Shown one piece after another: positions 1-12,400 of a stretch of 64,000 nucleotides of DNA (position 1 is the first letter of the stretch; each line of letters begins with the position of its first letter). Under the pieces are notes generated by a model that saw only the letters and a program-made list of their open reading frames with translations, was not told where the DNA came from and made no database searches. Position numbers and translations under genes: made by a program. The stretch spans positions 9,743,977 to 9,807,976 of the forward strand of contig CM063262.1 in NCBI GenBank assembly GCA_032158295.1. The letters run 5' to 3'. The stretch is from Pycnopodia helianthoides. Its lineage: Eukaryota > Echinodermata > Asteroidea > Forcipulatida > Asteriidae.

Positions 1-241
1 GCATTGCCGCACATGATTAGTATGTGCTTTTTCAAATCAAATAGGTCGCTAGAAGCATCTTGCATTGTTATTATCCCTGTTGAACCAGCCTTATATTGTG
101 TGGATCATTTTATTCTACTTTAAAACATCTTTCCAACCATCCTGACCGTAATTAATTTCATAACAAATGCTTTTCATAGCCCAAAGCGCCCAATCCGAAT
201 GCAATGTGTCCCTTTAAATTGTTTTCATTTCTGTTTCCAAG

Positions 242-405
242 ATCATGTGGATGAGGTCCGAGCTATCGTCCAGCGCGCCGTCAAGGACGTGACCATCGAG
301 AGCGCCCTCAAGACCTACGAGGAGATCTGGCTGAGTAAGATATTTGAGCTGAGGCCGCACGTCCGGGTGATTGGTGGAGCGGCCAGCAAGGAACAAGACA
401 AAGAA
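242..405 (+). CDS. DNHD1: DNHD1-like exon 1 of window, linker start
   Basis: The acceptor is tttccaag and the donor gtacgt. The exon opens in phase 1 and closes in phase 0. It encodes a helical block, EVRAIVQRAVKDVTIESALK and then YEEIWLSKIFELRPHVRV, which resembles the start of the dynein linker. The exon begins inside the gene, since the window opens in an intron. Confidence 0.8.
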
Positions 406-3400
406 GTACGTCCAAAGTTTATGCTTTTTTTCCTGATTAATAAACCAAATGGACCTGTGAGCTTGATGTTCCACTAGAATAGACCCTTCCCATGGAATAT
501 GTAAATTGAACATCACGTGTGTGCACTTTCCCTACTGGTTGGCAAAATGAGTGAACATCGCGCCTTTTTGTATGGGACTGATGGTGACGTGACGCACACG
601 CGTTTGTGCGTCTGCCTAGTTTGCCAACCAATAGTGTCTATAAAGGTTTTACAGATCACGTGAATGTGTGTTTGAGATGCCATATTGCCGGTCAATGACC
701 AGAGGAAAAATCACAGTTCATTACCGTAACCATGACCGGCAAGATGGCTGCCGTTGCGGTAGTCGGGGCCAGTGACGTCAGCTGAAAAACCTCTATACGC
801 ATGCATTAATGTAATTAGCATATTTTATGGGAATGGTCCATTGTCATTTGTTCATATACACAGGCCTGGAATTTCATGTTTGAGAGGGCAAGGCCAATTT
901 TCATTTTGCAAAGGGCACTTTCATTGGGAGTCTATGAAGTTACTTTTAAGTGACAATTATTTAGTTTTGTTCAGTTTAAAGCGCCTTTTGAGGCGGATTC
1001 TGAGCTATACAAGATCCCTTTATTATTGTATTATTAGTCTATGGGAAACTTTTGAAGAGGCACTAAGGCTAAGACCAGGGCAACAGAGGCCATGGCCTCT
1101 GTGTAATTCCAGACCTGTATACAACAAATATCTTTTCAACACATTGACCCCTTGCATTGTGGCCATTGCTGAGGTCAAACAATGAAAACGCTTGTGAGCC
1201 AATGAGTAACCTTCTCTTGACCTGTAGCCGAGGGCGCCCTACTCAAATGATGTCATGTTCTTAAGTTCTTTCCAAGGAAACAGAAGAAGATGGTTTTTTT
1301 ATAACACAGTGTGAGACTAGACTTTATAACACATTTAGGTAACAATGTTCCTCCACTTATGCAAAGTTATCGGAGCAATTCAAAACATGTAGAACCCTTG
1401 TATAGGCCAATGAGGTCAAACAATAGAAATAAGTGTGCGTGTACGCCACACACTCAACTTTTTGTCATTGAGAGGTCTTCATTTGACCTCAGTGAGGGCG
1501 CTGTTTGTGCTCTTGTGGCGTCATATGCAAGGCTGTATGTACCGTCCCTTCACTGTAAAGTGATGGGACGGTAATGATGTAAACCCTACCCCAATCCCAA
1601 AGACACTTATCTTCTCTTAGGAACGCAATTTTATCTTTGTGTTTTGAACGCTTCTTGCATTTCCAGGAAACGGACACGAAGAGCGAGTATTCCCAGAGTG
1701 ATGCCGGTACCGTGAAGGGCGGGGCCACCTCGGGACGCCGCGCCCAGAGCAGGATGTCATCGTTCACCATCGGGACGGGGGGCAGGGCCAAACGGGCCAG
1801 TGTGTCCTCCCTCCCTGCCTCTCTGCTCAATCTTGGAGAGGTCAGTTTTTATTTTATTTCATCACCACCACCACCAACCCCTTCGGCACCTTCTAAAAAC
1901 TATTCCAGGATAACTTGCGGATAGACTTCTCCACAGTCGATTGTCCAACCCGCAAGATATCCCCAAGCAGCCCAATTCCATTGGGGTAAGCTTGAGGGGA
2001 AAGTATTGCAGCAAGACCAGGCAATTTGTTTACAAGATGACTAAACCACAGACCTGGAGATTCTTATCTACTGGTAACCACGAGGGCCCAATTTCATAGA
2101 GCTGCTTAAGCACAAAAAAGTAGCTAAGCACAACAAAATTATGCCTACTAGAATGAGGTTACCAGCCAAACTACCATGTCACATGTACAATTTGTGACTG
2201 GTATCCTGCTCATTTCTGCTTAGCAGACAGTTGTTAAGCAATATTTTGTGCTTAAGCAGCTCTATGAAATTGGGCCCTGAGGTGGTCAAGGTTAGGCACT
2301 TTCATTGATTTCGCAGAAGTGCTAAGACTAAAGTGTGTCCTTGAGCAAAAGACAAGTCACAGGAACATTGCCAAGGGCTTCGAGACCTTATCACTCTGCC
2401 AAACTACAGACTGCTCAGTGGGGAAGTCTGTCAACATACTTGCAGATAAAATGACCTTCGTATTCGGGCAAACATGTAACTCTGAACAGAATCCATCCGC
2501 AACTTATCCTCAATGATTTCCCCTTTGTGGATAAACTTTCCTGCAGCTTTTCTTCGGAATACTTTTAAGAAGGTGCCTTATAAATTTTTTTGTAAACAAA
2601 CAAGTGTTGTTTTTTCTTGTATGTTTGTGTATAAGAATAGTACAAGTGTTGTCATTTGAGCTACTTCTACATTTTTAATTCTTTTCTCACGTAAGGTTTC
2701 TGGGTTTGTTTGTTCTTTCATTTAATTGTGATGGATATTTTTCATTTACTTTTTTGACAAAGAGGCGGGAATGATAATGTTGGTTTTGAGCAGTTGCTGT
2801 CTTTCCCTTGTTTATTTATCCAACAAGGAAAAATACTTCAGGATTTGTTTATCAGGGATGAGAAATTTTCAGACTTTTATCGGATTTCAGATATTTTTAA
2901 GTCTGCCCGGTCAAAAATGCTGTGTTTTGCTTGAAATAATATAAGTAAGGCTCTTTGACCAACTTGTCTAGCACTGAGGATACTGTTCCCAGAAGCTCCT
3001 TGGAATTTATAACTCCAGGGGTTACCAAGAGGTTGTAATGCCATCATTTCAATCTAAGATTTGGATCCCAGTTTTGAATGGTGAGAGGTCAAAAAAAAAA
3101 GTAATTTAAAACTTTGATCCTCATCTTTGCTCTCCATTTTTGTCCCGAGAACTCTGGAAAAGTCATAGAAAAGTCAAGGAAAATTTGTGGAAAAATCATG
3201 AAAAAGTCTAGGAAAATTTTTGGAAAATACAAGAAATTTCATTGAAAAGAAATTCAATTAGAAGACTTTGGAAAAGTCATGAAAAAGTCAAGGAATTTCA
3301 TTGCAAAATTCCTGCTGGAATCCTGTTCTTGTACTCTTTGTTTACATCTATTGAAATCTTCCCAGCAGTATGCACGTAATTCTTGTTTTGCATAAATTTG

Positions 3401-6400
3401 GGTTCAGGAGTGACATAAAAGGTATGACTTAAAGGAACATTACAAAATTGGTTTTTGCTAACAAAACAGTTGCTGGCAGTGTAAGCACTTTATGTAATCC
3501 ACCATATACATAAACTGACAAACCTGTAGAAGTTTGAGATCGATCGGCCATCGGGGTCACGAGAAAATAGTGAAAAACCGATTACACATTTGCATGAAAT
3601 CATATAGATTCAACAAATGAATAAAACGCTCACTGAGCGATAAACTCCAATCGGAAAATTAGTTTATTCATTTCTCATCAATTATGGCATTTCAGACCGA
3701 AATATTTCAAGGGATGTTTTCTACTATCATCACCATTAGACCGTGTAAGTTTGATGTAAATCTGTGATCAAAAAGTATATTTTACAAGTTTTTTTCTTAC
3801 CAATTCTGTAATGTTCCTTTAAAAAGCAATCTGACCCTTGACGTCACTCTTTAACCAAATTTATGCAGATGTGTGCACAAACTTTTGAGAAATGTTGTGT
3901 TTTGGTTCTGCCGTGATGTCAGTGGGCACAATGTCTATAACATCTGCCTTTTCTGTCTTCCGTTAGGGTGTTTGTTTGTGTGTTTGTTTGTTTGCTTGTT
4001 TCTCACTCAAAACAAAAGGTATACACTGTAACTTAACAGCGATCTGACCCTTGACGTCACTCTTTAACCAAATTTAGATCACCTGTGTGTGCACAAACTT
4101 TTTTGGTTTTGTTTGTTTGTTTGTTTGTTTCTCAAAACAAATTTAAAGTAACTTTGCATCTTGCAAATCTACTCCCTCCTGTCCACAAACATAAGGATTC
4201 CGATCTGACTCTTGAGCTCTATGTAAGTATGACTTCCAAACAAAATCAGCTAATTTTTTGAGATGTAAATTCCATGGAAAATCTACTCCTCGTTGTCATA
4301 CCAAAACGGATCTTTCAAAAAAGAAGGAAATATATTTTTCAGTATTTTTTTAAGGACATGGAATTTACACCTTGGGAATGTTTTGCATGCATCTCACTGA
4401 CAGTAATAGCACTAGCCGCTGTTTGTTTGTTTGTTTGTTTGTTTGTTTGTTTGTTTGTTTGTTTGTTTGTTTGTTTGTTTGTTTGTTTGTTTGTTTATTT
4501 GTTTATTTGTTTATATTAATGGCTGATTATCTCTCCCGGTACCCACCAACACAAACTTGCATGTGGAACCCTTTATTGTCCTTTTAGTCGGGATCATGGT
4601 GTGGTATAGTTCCAAAATCTTTTGGACCAGGGCTTGAACTTGGCGACTGCAGAGCTTGTAGCTCACGTTTTTGGGGGGTCAAGAATCAAATGCGAAAAAG
4701 AAGGACACTGGCAGAACAAGGTTTTGTACCCCAAGACATGGAAAAACAGTAGTCTTTTTAAACTTTTTTTATATGAATTACGTGTCTTTCTCAACGTTTT
4801 ACACAATTTCTCTGACAGGTCAGCTTGACAACATGATGTAGAATATACTTGTCGAAAAAAACCTTGCTGATGAAACACATTTTATACCAGATAGTGTTTT
4901 TTCTGTGTAGTATCACACTTAAACTCACCTATTGTCTGTGCCGTTTTCTGGATTTCCTTGTCTGAATTACGCAGTAAGCAGAGCGACGAAAATGAGTCCT
5001 GCTCTAGAAATTCGAATCCCACTTGAGTAATTTGCCTGTGGATTGTTTTTCACATGACTTGAGAAAAGTACAGAGTATTCGGTGCATGACTTACATCAGT
5101 GTGTAGGTTAACACAAACAAGACAACATTTAAACTGGTTTTGGTCGAGATATTTACAAAGTGAAAAACACAAGATGCCAGACTTGTTCGGTAGTGAGTAT
5201 ACTGGCCTGATGCTAAAATCACTGGCTACTGGCTAATAAGGGCCTGCAGTTCAGTGTAAAGTTTGAGCTGCGTTGGTACCCACCCCCCCCTTACAATCCT
5301 TGTAGTCCCTCTGTCTTCTACAGTCCTCTCTTTTGTCCATTTCATAACGTGGCAATTTAATACCAGTGATTCACAGTACAGTGCACCCTCTATAGTTAAC
5401 CCTGTTGGTGTGTCGTGGCCGAGTGGTCTAGTTCACTGGACCCAAGCCCTGGTGTTGTCAGCAGAAAGGTGAGGGTTCGAATCCCAGTCATGACACTTGT
5501 GCCCTTGAGCAAGGCACTTAACCATAATTGCGTCGTAAAAAGTTGGGAAGGTAGTGCATTCTACCAGCCAGGCTCCTAGTGGATGATACCCATGCCTACA
5601 TCCTAACGGACTGTGAAGGGGGGTAACCCTGTTTCAGCCCCAGGAGTAGGTGGCAACGTGCCCCTGGTGACAGTTGATTTGGGTTAACAGCTCAAATACG
5701 TGCCCCTGGTGACAGTTGATTTGGGTCGACAGCTCAAAATCAGTTAATAATATTTTGTTTTTTGAAACCCAGGAGAAGCCACTTATCCAAATAGAGGACA
5801 CAAACAAACTACACTCTCAACTATGCTCTGCGTAGGGAGTTTGGGGCGTTGTAGATGGCTGACATTTATATATATTTTTTTTATGAGATATCTCCCAACT
5901 CACAAGGCCGACTGGCCACTTCAAAGTGAGGGCTACACTTAACTGTTTTGGGCCGTTGACTCAAATCAACTGACACCAGGGGTACCCCCCCCCCTTCACA
6001 GTCCGTAAGGAGGTAGGCATGGCTATCATCCACTAGGAGCCTGGCTGGTAGAGTAGAATGCACTACCTTCCCAACTTTTTACGAAGCAATTATGGTTAAG
6101 TGCCTTGCTCAAGGGCACAAGTGTCATGACATTCAGCAGCCTCATCAAAAAGAAAACCACAATTTTTATTCTGTAAATTTTGCAGAGAAATTTGCAGGAA
6201 ATATTGTTTTGCTTGGTGACTTTCACGAACACATGTAAAAACCAGGGTCGCACAGTGGGCTCTGCGCCACGACCAAAAACTTGCTGACCTTTTTCCCCCC
6301 ATGATGCACAGCTGCATTTACCCGGAGCAAACTGTAGAGGGCGCACTGTATTGTGAATTAAACCCGTAGTGCAACTGATGTACTTTTAAAGCTCTGTATA

Positions 6401-9400
6401 ATAGGTAGGGTTTCTTGCTGACTAGAGATCTAACTTATCCCCATCCTGCATGCCTTTGCCTGCCTTCCCTTTAGTATTAATGTGCCGTATTTTTGACCGC
6501 ATGAGGGCGCTTTCAAAAATAATTGTATCACTTCCGGGGGTATAACTTATCGTCTGCTCAGCTACCTGTGTACAGTTTAGCATCGGCGTTCTGTCACTTC
6601 TGTGCGCGAGAGAGTTTAGTCAGTGCTTCTAGAATATAAGGTGGATTAGTAAAGGCTCCTTTAAAGAAATAAAGAGCCCTGCATCTAATCTTAAAAAATA
6701 TCAGAACTGGCAGTTAAGCGTGGCTCATCCTTTCCTCTATAGAAACAGCTGTTCTCCGCAAACAAAAACTGCTTCAAATACTTCCTCCAGACAGCTAAGG
6801 ACTGAAACAAAATACTACCAGACGTCATATCCATCACGCACAATAAGACCTTTAAAGGAGCCGTTATTACCTTAGATTCTAGAAGCACTGACTAAACTCT
6901 CTTGCGCACAGAAGTGACAGAACGCCGATGCTAAACTGTACACAGGTAGCTGAGCAGACGATAAGTTATACCCCGGAAGTGATAACAAAATTTCTGAGAG
7001 CGCCCTCACGCGGTCAAAAATACGGCGCATTCATAAATGCCTAAAAAAGACTAAAATAAATGGCGTAGTGCCGCAGGTAGGTGATGGGATTGTGCCTCTA
7101 GTGATACAAGTATGAAATTTGACACACAGAGTATGACATGAAAAAGATTTTTCGCTAAAGGGTCATCACAGGTTTGAAAAAATTTAAATAATAGTAATGA
7201 ATATTTATAACGCGCCATGTCTGTCAGATTTGACACTCCTGGCGCGACTGAGAGCAAAGCCAGAATTGCGTGAACGAAAAACAACTGACTGTCAAGTTAG
7301 AAATTACTGAAAAGTTAGGTTTTTAACTGAATTTTGAATAACAAGTAATGGCAGCCATTTTGATAATTGCTTGTTTTTCTACATGTAATTCAATTTCTGT
7401 GATGACCCTTTATAAAGCCAAATATCTTTCTTGTGACATACTGTGACGGTGTGTCATGAATGAATTTCCTGTATAATCAAAGACACAATTCTCCTAAATA
7501 TTTCCACTATTTGCCCACTAGTTAGGAGAGAAGGTTAAAGGTCAAACTTTAAAAGACTAGTTTTCATCTTCTGGGCAGTTTGCTGATGAATTCCCTTAGC
7601 CAGAGCTAACCAGGGCCCAATTTCATAGAGCTGCTTAAGCAGAAAATATTGCTTAACATTTTTCTGCTAAGCAGAAATCAGCAGGATACCAGTCACAAAT
7701 TGTACACATGACATGGTTTCTTGGCCGGTAACCTTATTCTGGTAAGCATAATTTTATTGTGCTTAGCTACTTTTTGTGCTTAAGCAGCTCTATGAAATTG
7801 GGCCCAGGGTTGCAAGTACCTTGCCTTTTTTTGCCCAGCGAATGTTGCACGCAGGTTTGGCACTGGTGTATCACTTTCACTCTCCCCACTGTGTTTTTAG
7901 GTACTTTACCCTGTGTTCAGTTAACTGCATCCTTGCATAGATTCATTCAGCGTAGAATGTCGTACTAGCAATGTTTTCACAAAGTTGCGAATCCGCTCAG
8001 CCAAAATTCCATATTTAGAAAGGAAAAAAAAACACTTTTTGAGTTGGATTATTTGTCAATCTGCTGTTTTTGAGTCAGCTACATTTAGCTATTTTTGTTT
8101 AAAATTGAAATACAAAAATAAAGCTGCCTTCTTCAATCATACAAAAACTGTTATTTTTTGTTAATGTTGTTTGTTGAAAATATTAACAGCAATGGAAGTA
8201 TCAAGAACTTGTACAAGAAACGACCGACCATTTTAAACATTTGTATGGATTGATTTGCCACTTTGTGAAAACACAATAGATATAGCGGAGATTATCATTG
8301 GGAATGCGCTACATTCCCAACAAAGCGGAGCAACTGTTCAGTTGTGTTTGGTTCTAGCCTCATGTGTCTGATAGACATTTATATTTACTTCACCAAGGCT
8401 TGCATTTTCTTAGGATTGGTGTTGGTAAGTTTCTATAATGCTCTGGAGGATCAAGGGGTTCAAGTAATGCCCAGTAGGCTCAGGGGGCTCTAGTAATGCC
8501 CAGTAGGCTCAGGGGGCTCTAGTAATGCCCAGGAGGTTCAAGGGGTTCAAATAATGCCCAAGAGGTTCAAGGGTTTGATAGCACCAAGGAGGTTCAAGGG
8601 TTTATGTAACACCCAGGTGGATCAAGGGGTTCAAGTAACGCCCAGTAGGCTCAAGGGGTTCAAGTAACGCCCAGTAGGATCAAGGGGTTCAAGTAATGCC
8701 CAGTAGGCTTAGGGGGCTCTAGTAATGCCCAGGAGGTTCAAGGGGTTCAAATAATGCCCAAGAGGTTCAAGGGTTTAAGTAACACCCACTCTAGATCAAA
8801 GGGAGACTGGGGCCTACTACCACATTTCCCTTTTGTATGTGTCAAAGTTATCGTTCAATGTTGCCCTCGAATAATTTTTGACACCCAGGACGTGCAAGGC
8901 CTTTTTTAAATGGCAAAGAGATAACCCTTTAGGCAGCCACACACAACTAAACGCAGGGCCGCTTACTGCTCGATCGCAGCACCGACATTTATTGGATTTA
9001 GAAATCAGTAATAACTGGTGCACTCTCAAGTTTTGTTATATAACTCTATAGTCTAAACGAGTGCGTTATCAGGGTCACAGTCAGGCTCATACTTTACCCC
9101 CCTCCCCCTTCATCTTTCAGGAATCTGGGACTATCTTCCTCCTCCACGAGACAGACCCGATCTTCACGGAGCTGGAGTCTCACCAGGTGGCCCTACAGAG
9201 CATGCAGGGAAGCAGTGCCGCTGGGTCCTTCCTGGACGAGGTCACCAAGTGGCAGAAAAGGCTGCAGACCATCGAGGCCGTGCTATCCACCTGGCTGGAG
9301 GTGCAGGAGAAGTGGGTGGAACTCGAAGAGGTAAGTTTTGATGACAATTCAAGTAATATCACTTCATAAGTGAACAATGTATTGGTAATAACTTTGTTTT

Positions 9401-12400
9401 CCCCACGCAATTTTGTGCAAAAACCATGTACATGTGTATCTTGTGTTATTTTCTCCAATAGACCGATCCATTAAGCTCCGCCCCTCACGTGTTGGCCACC
9501 AAAAGTCCAACAAATTAAAGTCAGACACGCTAAAATCCCATCAGAAAAGTAAACATGTGTGCGCACATATACTTAAAGCGCGCACGTTCTTGTCGTGAGT
9601 GTGGCATCGAGAGATGCCCACGTGTGCAGTGGTAATGCAGCCAATGCTATTAGACCGGTTAAAAACTTGAACTTTAGTCTTTTTTGAGTTCAGAAGATGT
9701 ATTTATCGTCTGTCTGTTTACAGATCTTCAGCGGCAGCGATGTGAAGACGTCACTGAACCACGAAGCGGGATTATTCAGCTCCGCCAACCGCGACTTCCG
9801 TCTACTCATGAGAGCCTCGGAGAAGAATCCAAACGTCTTGCAGTGCTGCCAGAGAAGAGGTGCGTCAGAGTTTTTAAGAAAGACCAGGGGGCCGATTTCA
9901 CAAAGAGTTCAGATCGATCTTATCTGTGTATTAGTCTTAGCTGCTTAGCAAAGTGTGATGTCACATTACAAATCACTATGGCAATAGATAGCTCCCAATA
10001 GACGCCATCTTTACGGGTAAATTGCAATTTGGCTTGCAGGCGCACCAAGCGCTCACACTGCTAACGCTGTCGTGTTGTTCACTAACCAATCGTGCAATGA
10101 GTTTTGTGAAATGTGCGCGTGCTGCATGCAGTTCTCAAGCGAAACGCATGACTGTGTGTTCATAAAGATGGCCGATTTACGTCACAATGCAACCTATCTA
10201 TACCGACAACTCATTTTTGTGAAATCAAGCCCAGGGCTCAGTTTTATAGAGCTGCTTAAGCACAGAAAGAAGCTAAGCACAACAAACTAATGCTTACCAG
10301 AATAAGGTTACCAGCCAAACTGCCATGTCACATGTACAATCTGTGACTGGTATCCTGCTAATTTCTGCTTGGCAGAAAAGTGTTATGAAATATTTGTTCT
10401 GCTTTAAGCAGCTATATGGAGTTTGGCCCTTGAGCCAGTTTTATAGAACTGCTTAAGCACAAAAAGCAACTAAGCACAAGACAACATTGCTTACCAAAGA
10501 ACAATAACCAGCACTCTTTCTGGATTATTTGAAAGATAAAATGCCTCACACACAGTTCTTTTTTACAGTATTCCTTCTGTTTTTTGTTTTCCAACCCCCA
10601 AGGCATCCTAAACATCCTGGAAAAGATGAACACCAACTTGGAGCTGTGCCGTCGCTCTCTCATCCAGTACCTGGAGAGGCGGAGACAACGATTCCCTCGC
10701 TTCTACTTCCTGTCCATGGAAGACGTGCTTCATATCGTCTGCAATGGTCAGTTACCATGGTTACTGGCTAATAAAATATAACAATCGAACAAACGAAATG
10801 GTGACTTGTGATCAAGGAAATGTGACGCCTCACGCGTTGATCTGGTCTTGGTGCAAGATGTTCTTGTTTAGTGAAACCATGCACTAAAGTCTAACGCACA
10901 GTGCGCGACAATTCCACATATAGAGGGCGTTCGTAATAAATCAGGTTTTCATATTGGAATATTGTCAACTGTGGGTGTAATTGTTATTTGTGGGCCCACC
11001 AAAAGTATCGCTAAAGAATATATGAACAAAATTACAGCTTCCTATTTAAATCAGGTAAAAGTATGAACAAACATTTGTTGAAATTTTATTCGTATTGTAG
11101 AGAAGCTTTATACCCAGGATGTCAGAAAGTCCAACAGAGACTGGCGTCCTACCAGGGTTAGGGTCGAAACATGAGGCCATCTGAGTTTGCATTCAGGTAG
11201 TTCCCCTTTTTCACTTTGAAGAGTCTGTACATTTTTGATTGATTTCTCAGGGTATGATCTGAACCAAGTCAACCTGTACCTTCCCAAACTCTTTGAGAAT
11301 CTCGGACGTCTGGATTACGAAGAAAACCAATCGGAGGCGGCAGAGTGTACCTTCAACATTACTGGACTCATCAGCAACATGGGAGAGAAGATGTCTCTGA
11401 AACAGGTAAGAGTGCCTCCTTGTCCTCAGGGCGGTGTCGCTGTACTCCGTTCTCGCTAATAATAATAATAATATTAATGCACCAAATCAATCAAAAAGAT
11501 GTTTAAGGCGCAAGGAAGTAGACAATGTAAACAAAAACAATACAATCATATCCAGTGGAAAGAAAGCAAAACAACAAGTAGGGAAAAACATATAATAATC
11601 AACAATGGATATCAACAAAACTACGAATTAAAGAAAAAACATCTTGAAAAGGTGAGTTTTGAGGGTGAGTTTTGAGAGTAACTTTGAGAATTTGAACATC
11701 AGAAATATTATGGAGATCTTGAGGAAGTTCGTTCCAGAGAGAAGATCCAGCATATGTGCGAATGAACGATCCCCCCCCCCCCCCACCATGAGTTGTGAGT
11801 TTTAGGAACAACAAATGAAAATGAATTGGATTACCGAAGATACCTTGAGGGATGATAATGACTGAACAGATTGGTACTGTATTCAATGAGAGGGTTTCGG
11901 CGATCATGACCAGAAATACTCGCGGGCGTCGGTCAGTGGTTTTAAAGAGGGACTCCAAGGTCAAATTCGGTTTTGTGAGGCTCTCATTTTTCCCAATAGA
12001 TATAGTCCTTATAAGAGCAGGGAAAGATTACCAGTCTCTAAACTCTTTGAAGGCACTGTACACTATTGGTAATTACTCAAAATAATTGTTAGGCATAAAA
12101 ACTTACTTGGTAACGAGCAATGGAGAGCTGTTGGTAGTATAAAACATTGTGAGAAACGGCTCCTTCTGAAGTAACATAGTTTTTGAGAAAGAAGTAATTT
12201 CTCAGTGAAATATTTGAATTGAGACCTCACGCGTGAGGTCTTGAAATCAAGCAATCGAGCATCTGAAAGCACACAACTTCGTGTGACAAGGGTGTTTTTT
12301 CTTCCATTATTATCTCGCAACTTGGACGACCAACTGAGTTCAAATTTTCACAGGTTTGTTATTTTGTGCATATGTTGAGATATACCAAGTGAGAAGACTG

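Larger units (their letters stand above)
406..1666. other. Intron 1, repeats only
   Basis: It holds a short palindrome (533-635) and a palindromic MITE (861-1118). The remainder is unplaced AT-rich sequence. Open frames here show no family motifs. Confidence 0.6.
1841..9120. other. Intron 2 (7.3 kb), repeat-filled
   Basis: Exons 2 and 3 join in phase across it. It contains MITE A copies, one TTAA MITE, a GTTT microsatellite, SINE N in both orientations, a 550-bp foldback element and a minisatellite. Between 7031 and 7612 and between 7806 and 8430 I see no gene or clear repeat. Confidence 0.6.

Noticed and set aside
4274..4519. Cys/Leu/Phe-rich open frame
   Set aside because: It is the translation of the GTTT microsatellite and has no coding features.
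5409..5480. tRNA genes (many tRNA-like heads, for example here, 15779, 18189, 27119, 40704 and 62706)
   Set aside because: They have A- and B-box-like sequences but continue into shared SINE bodies, occur many times with mutations, and lack a foldable acceptor stem. They are SINE heads.
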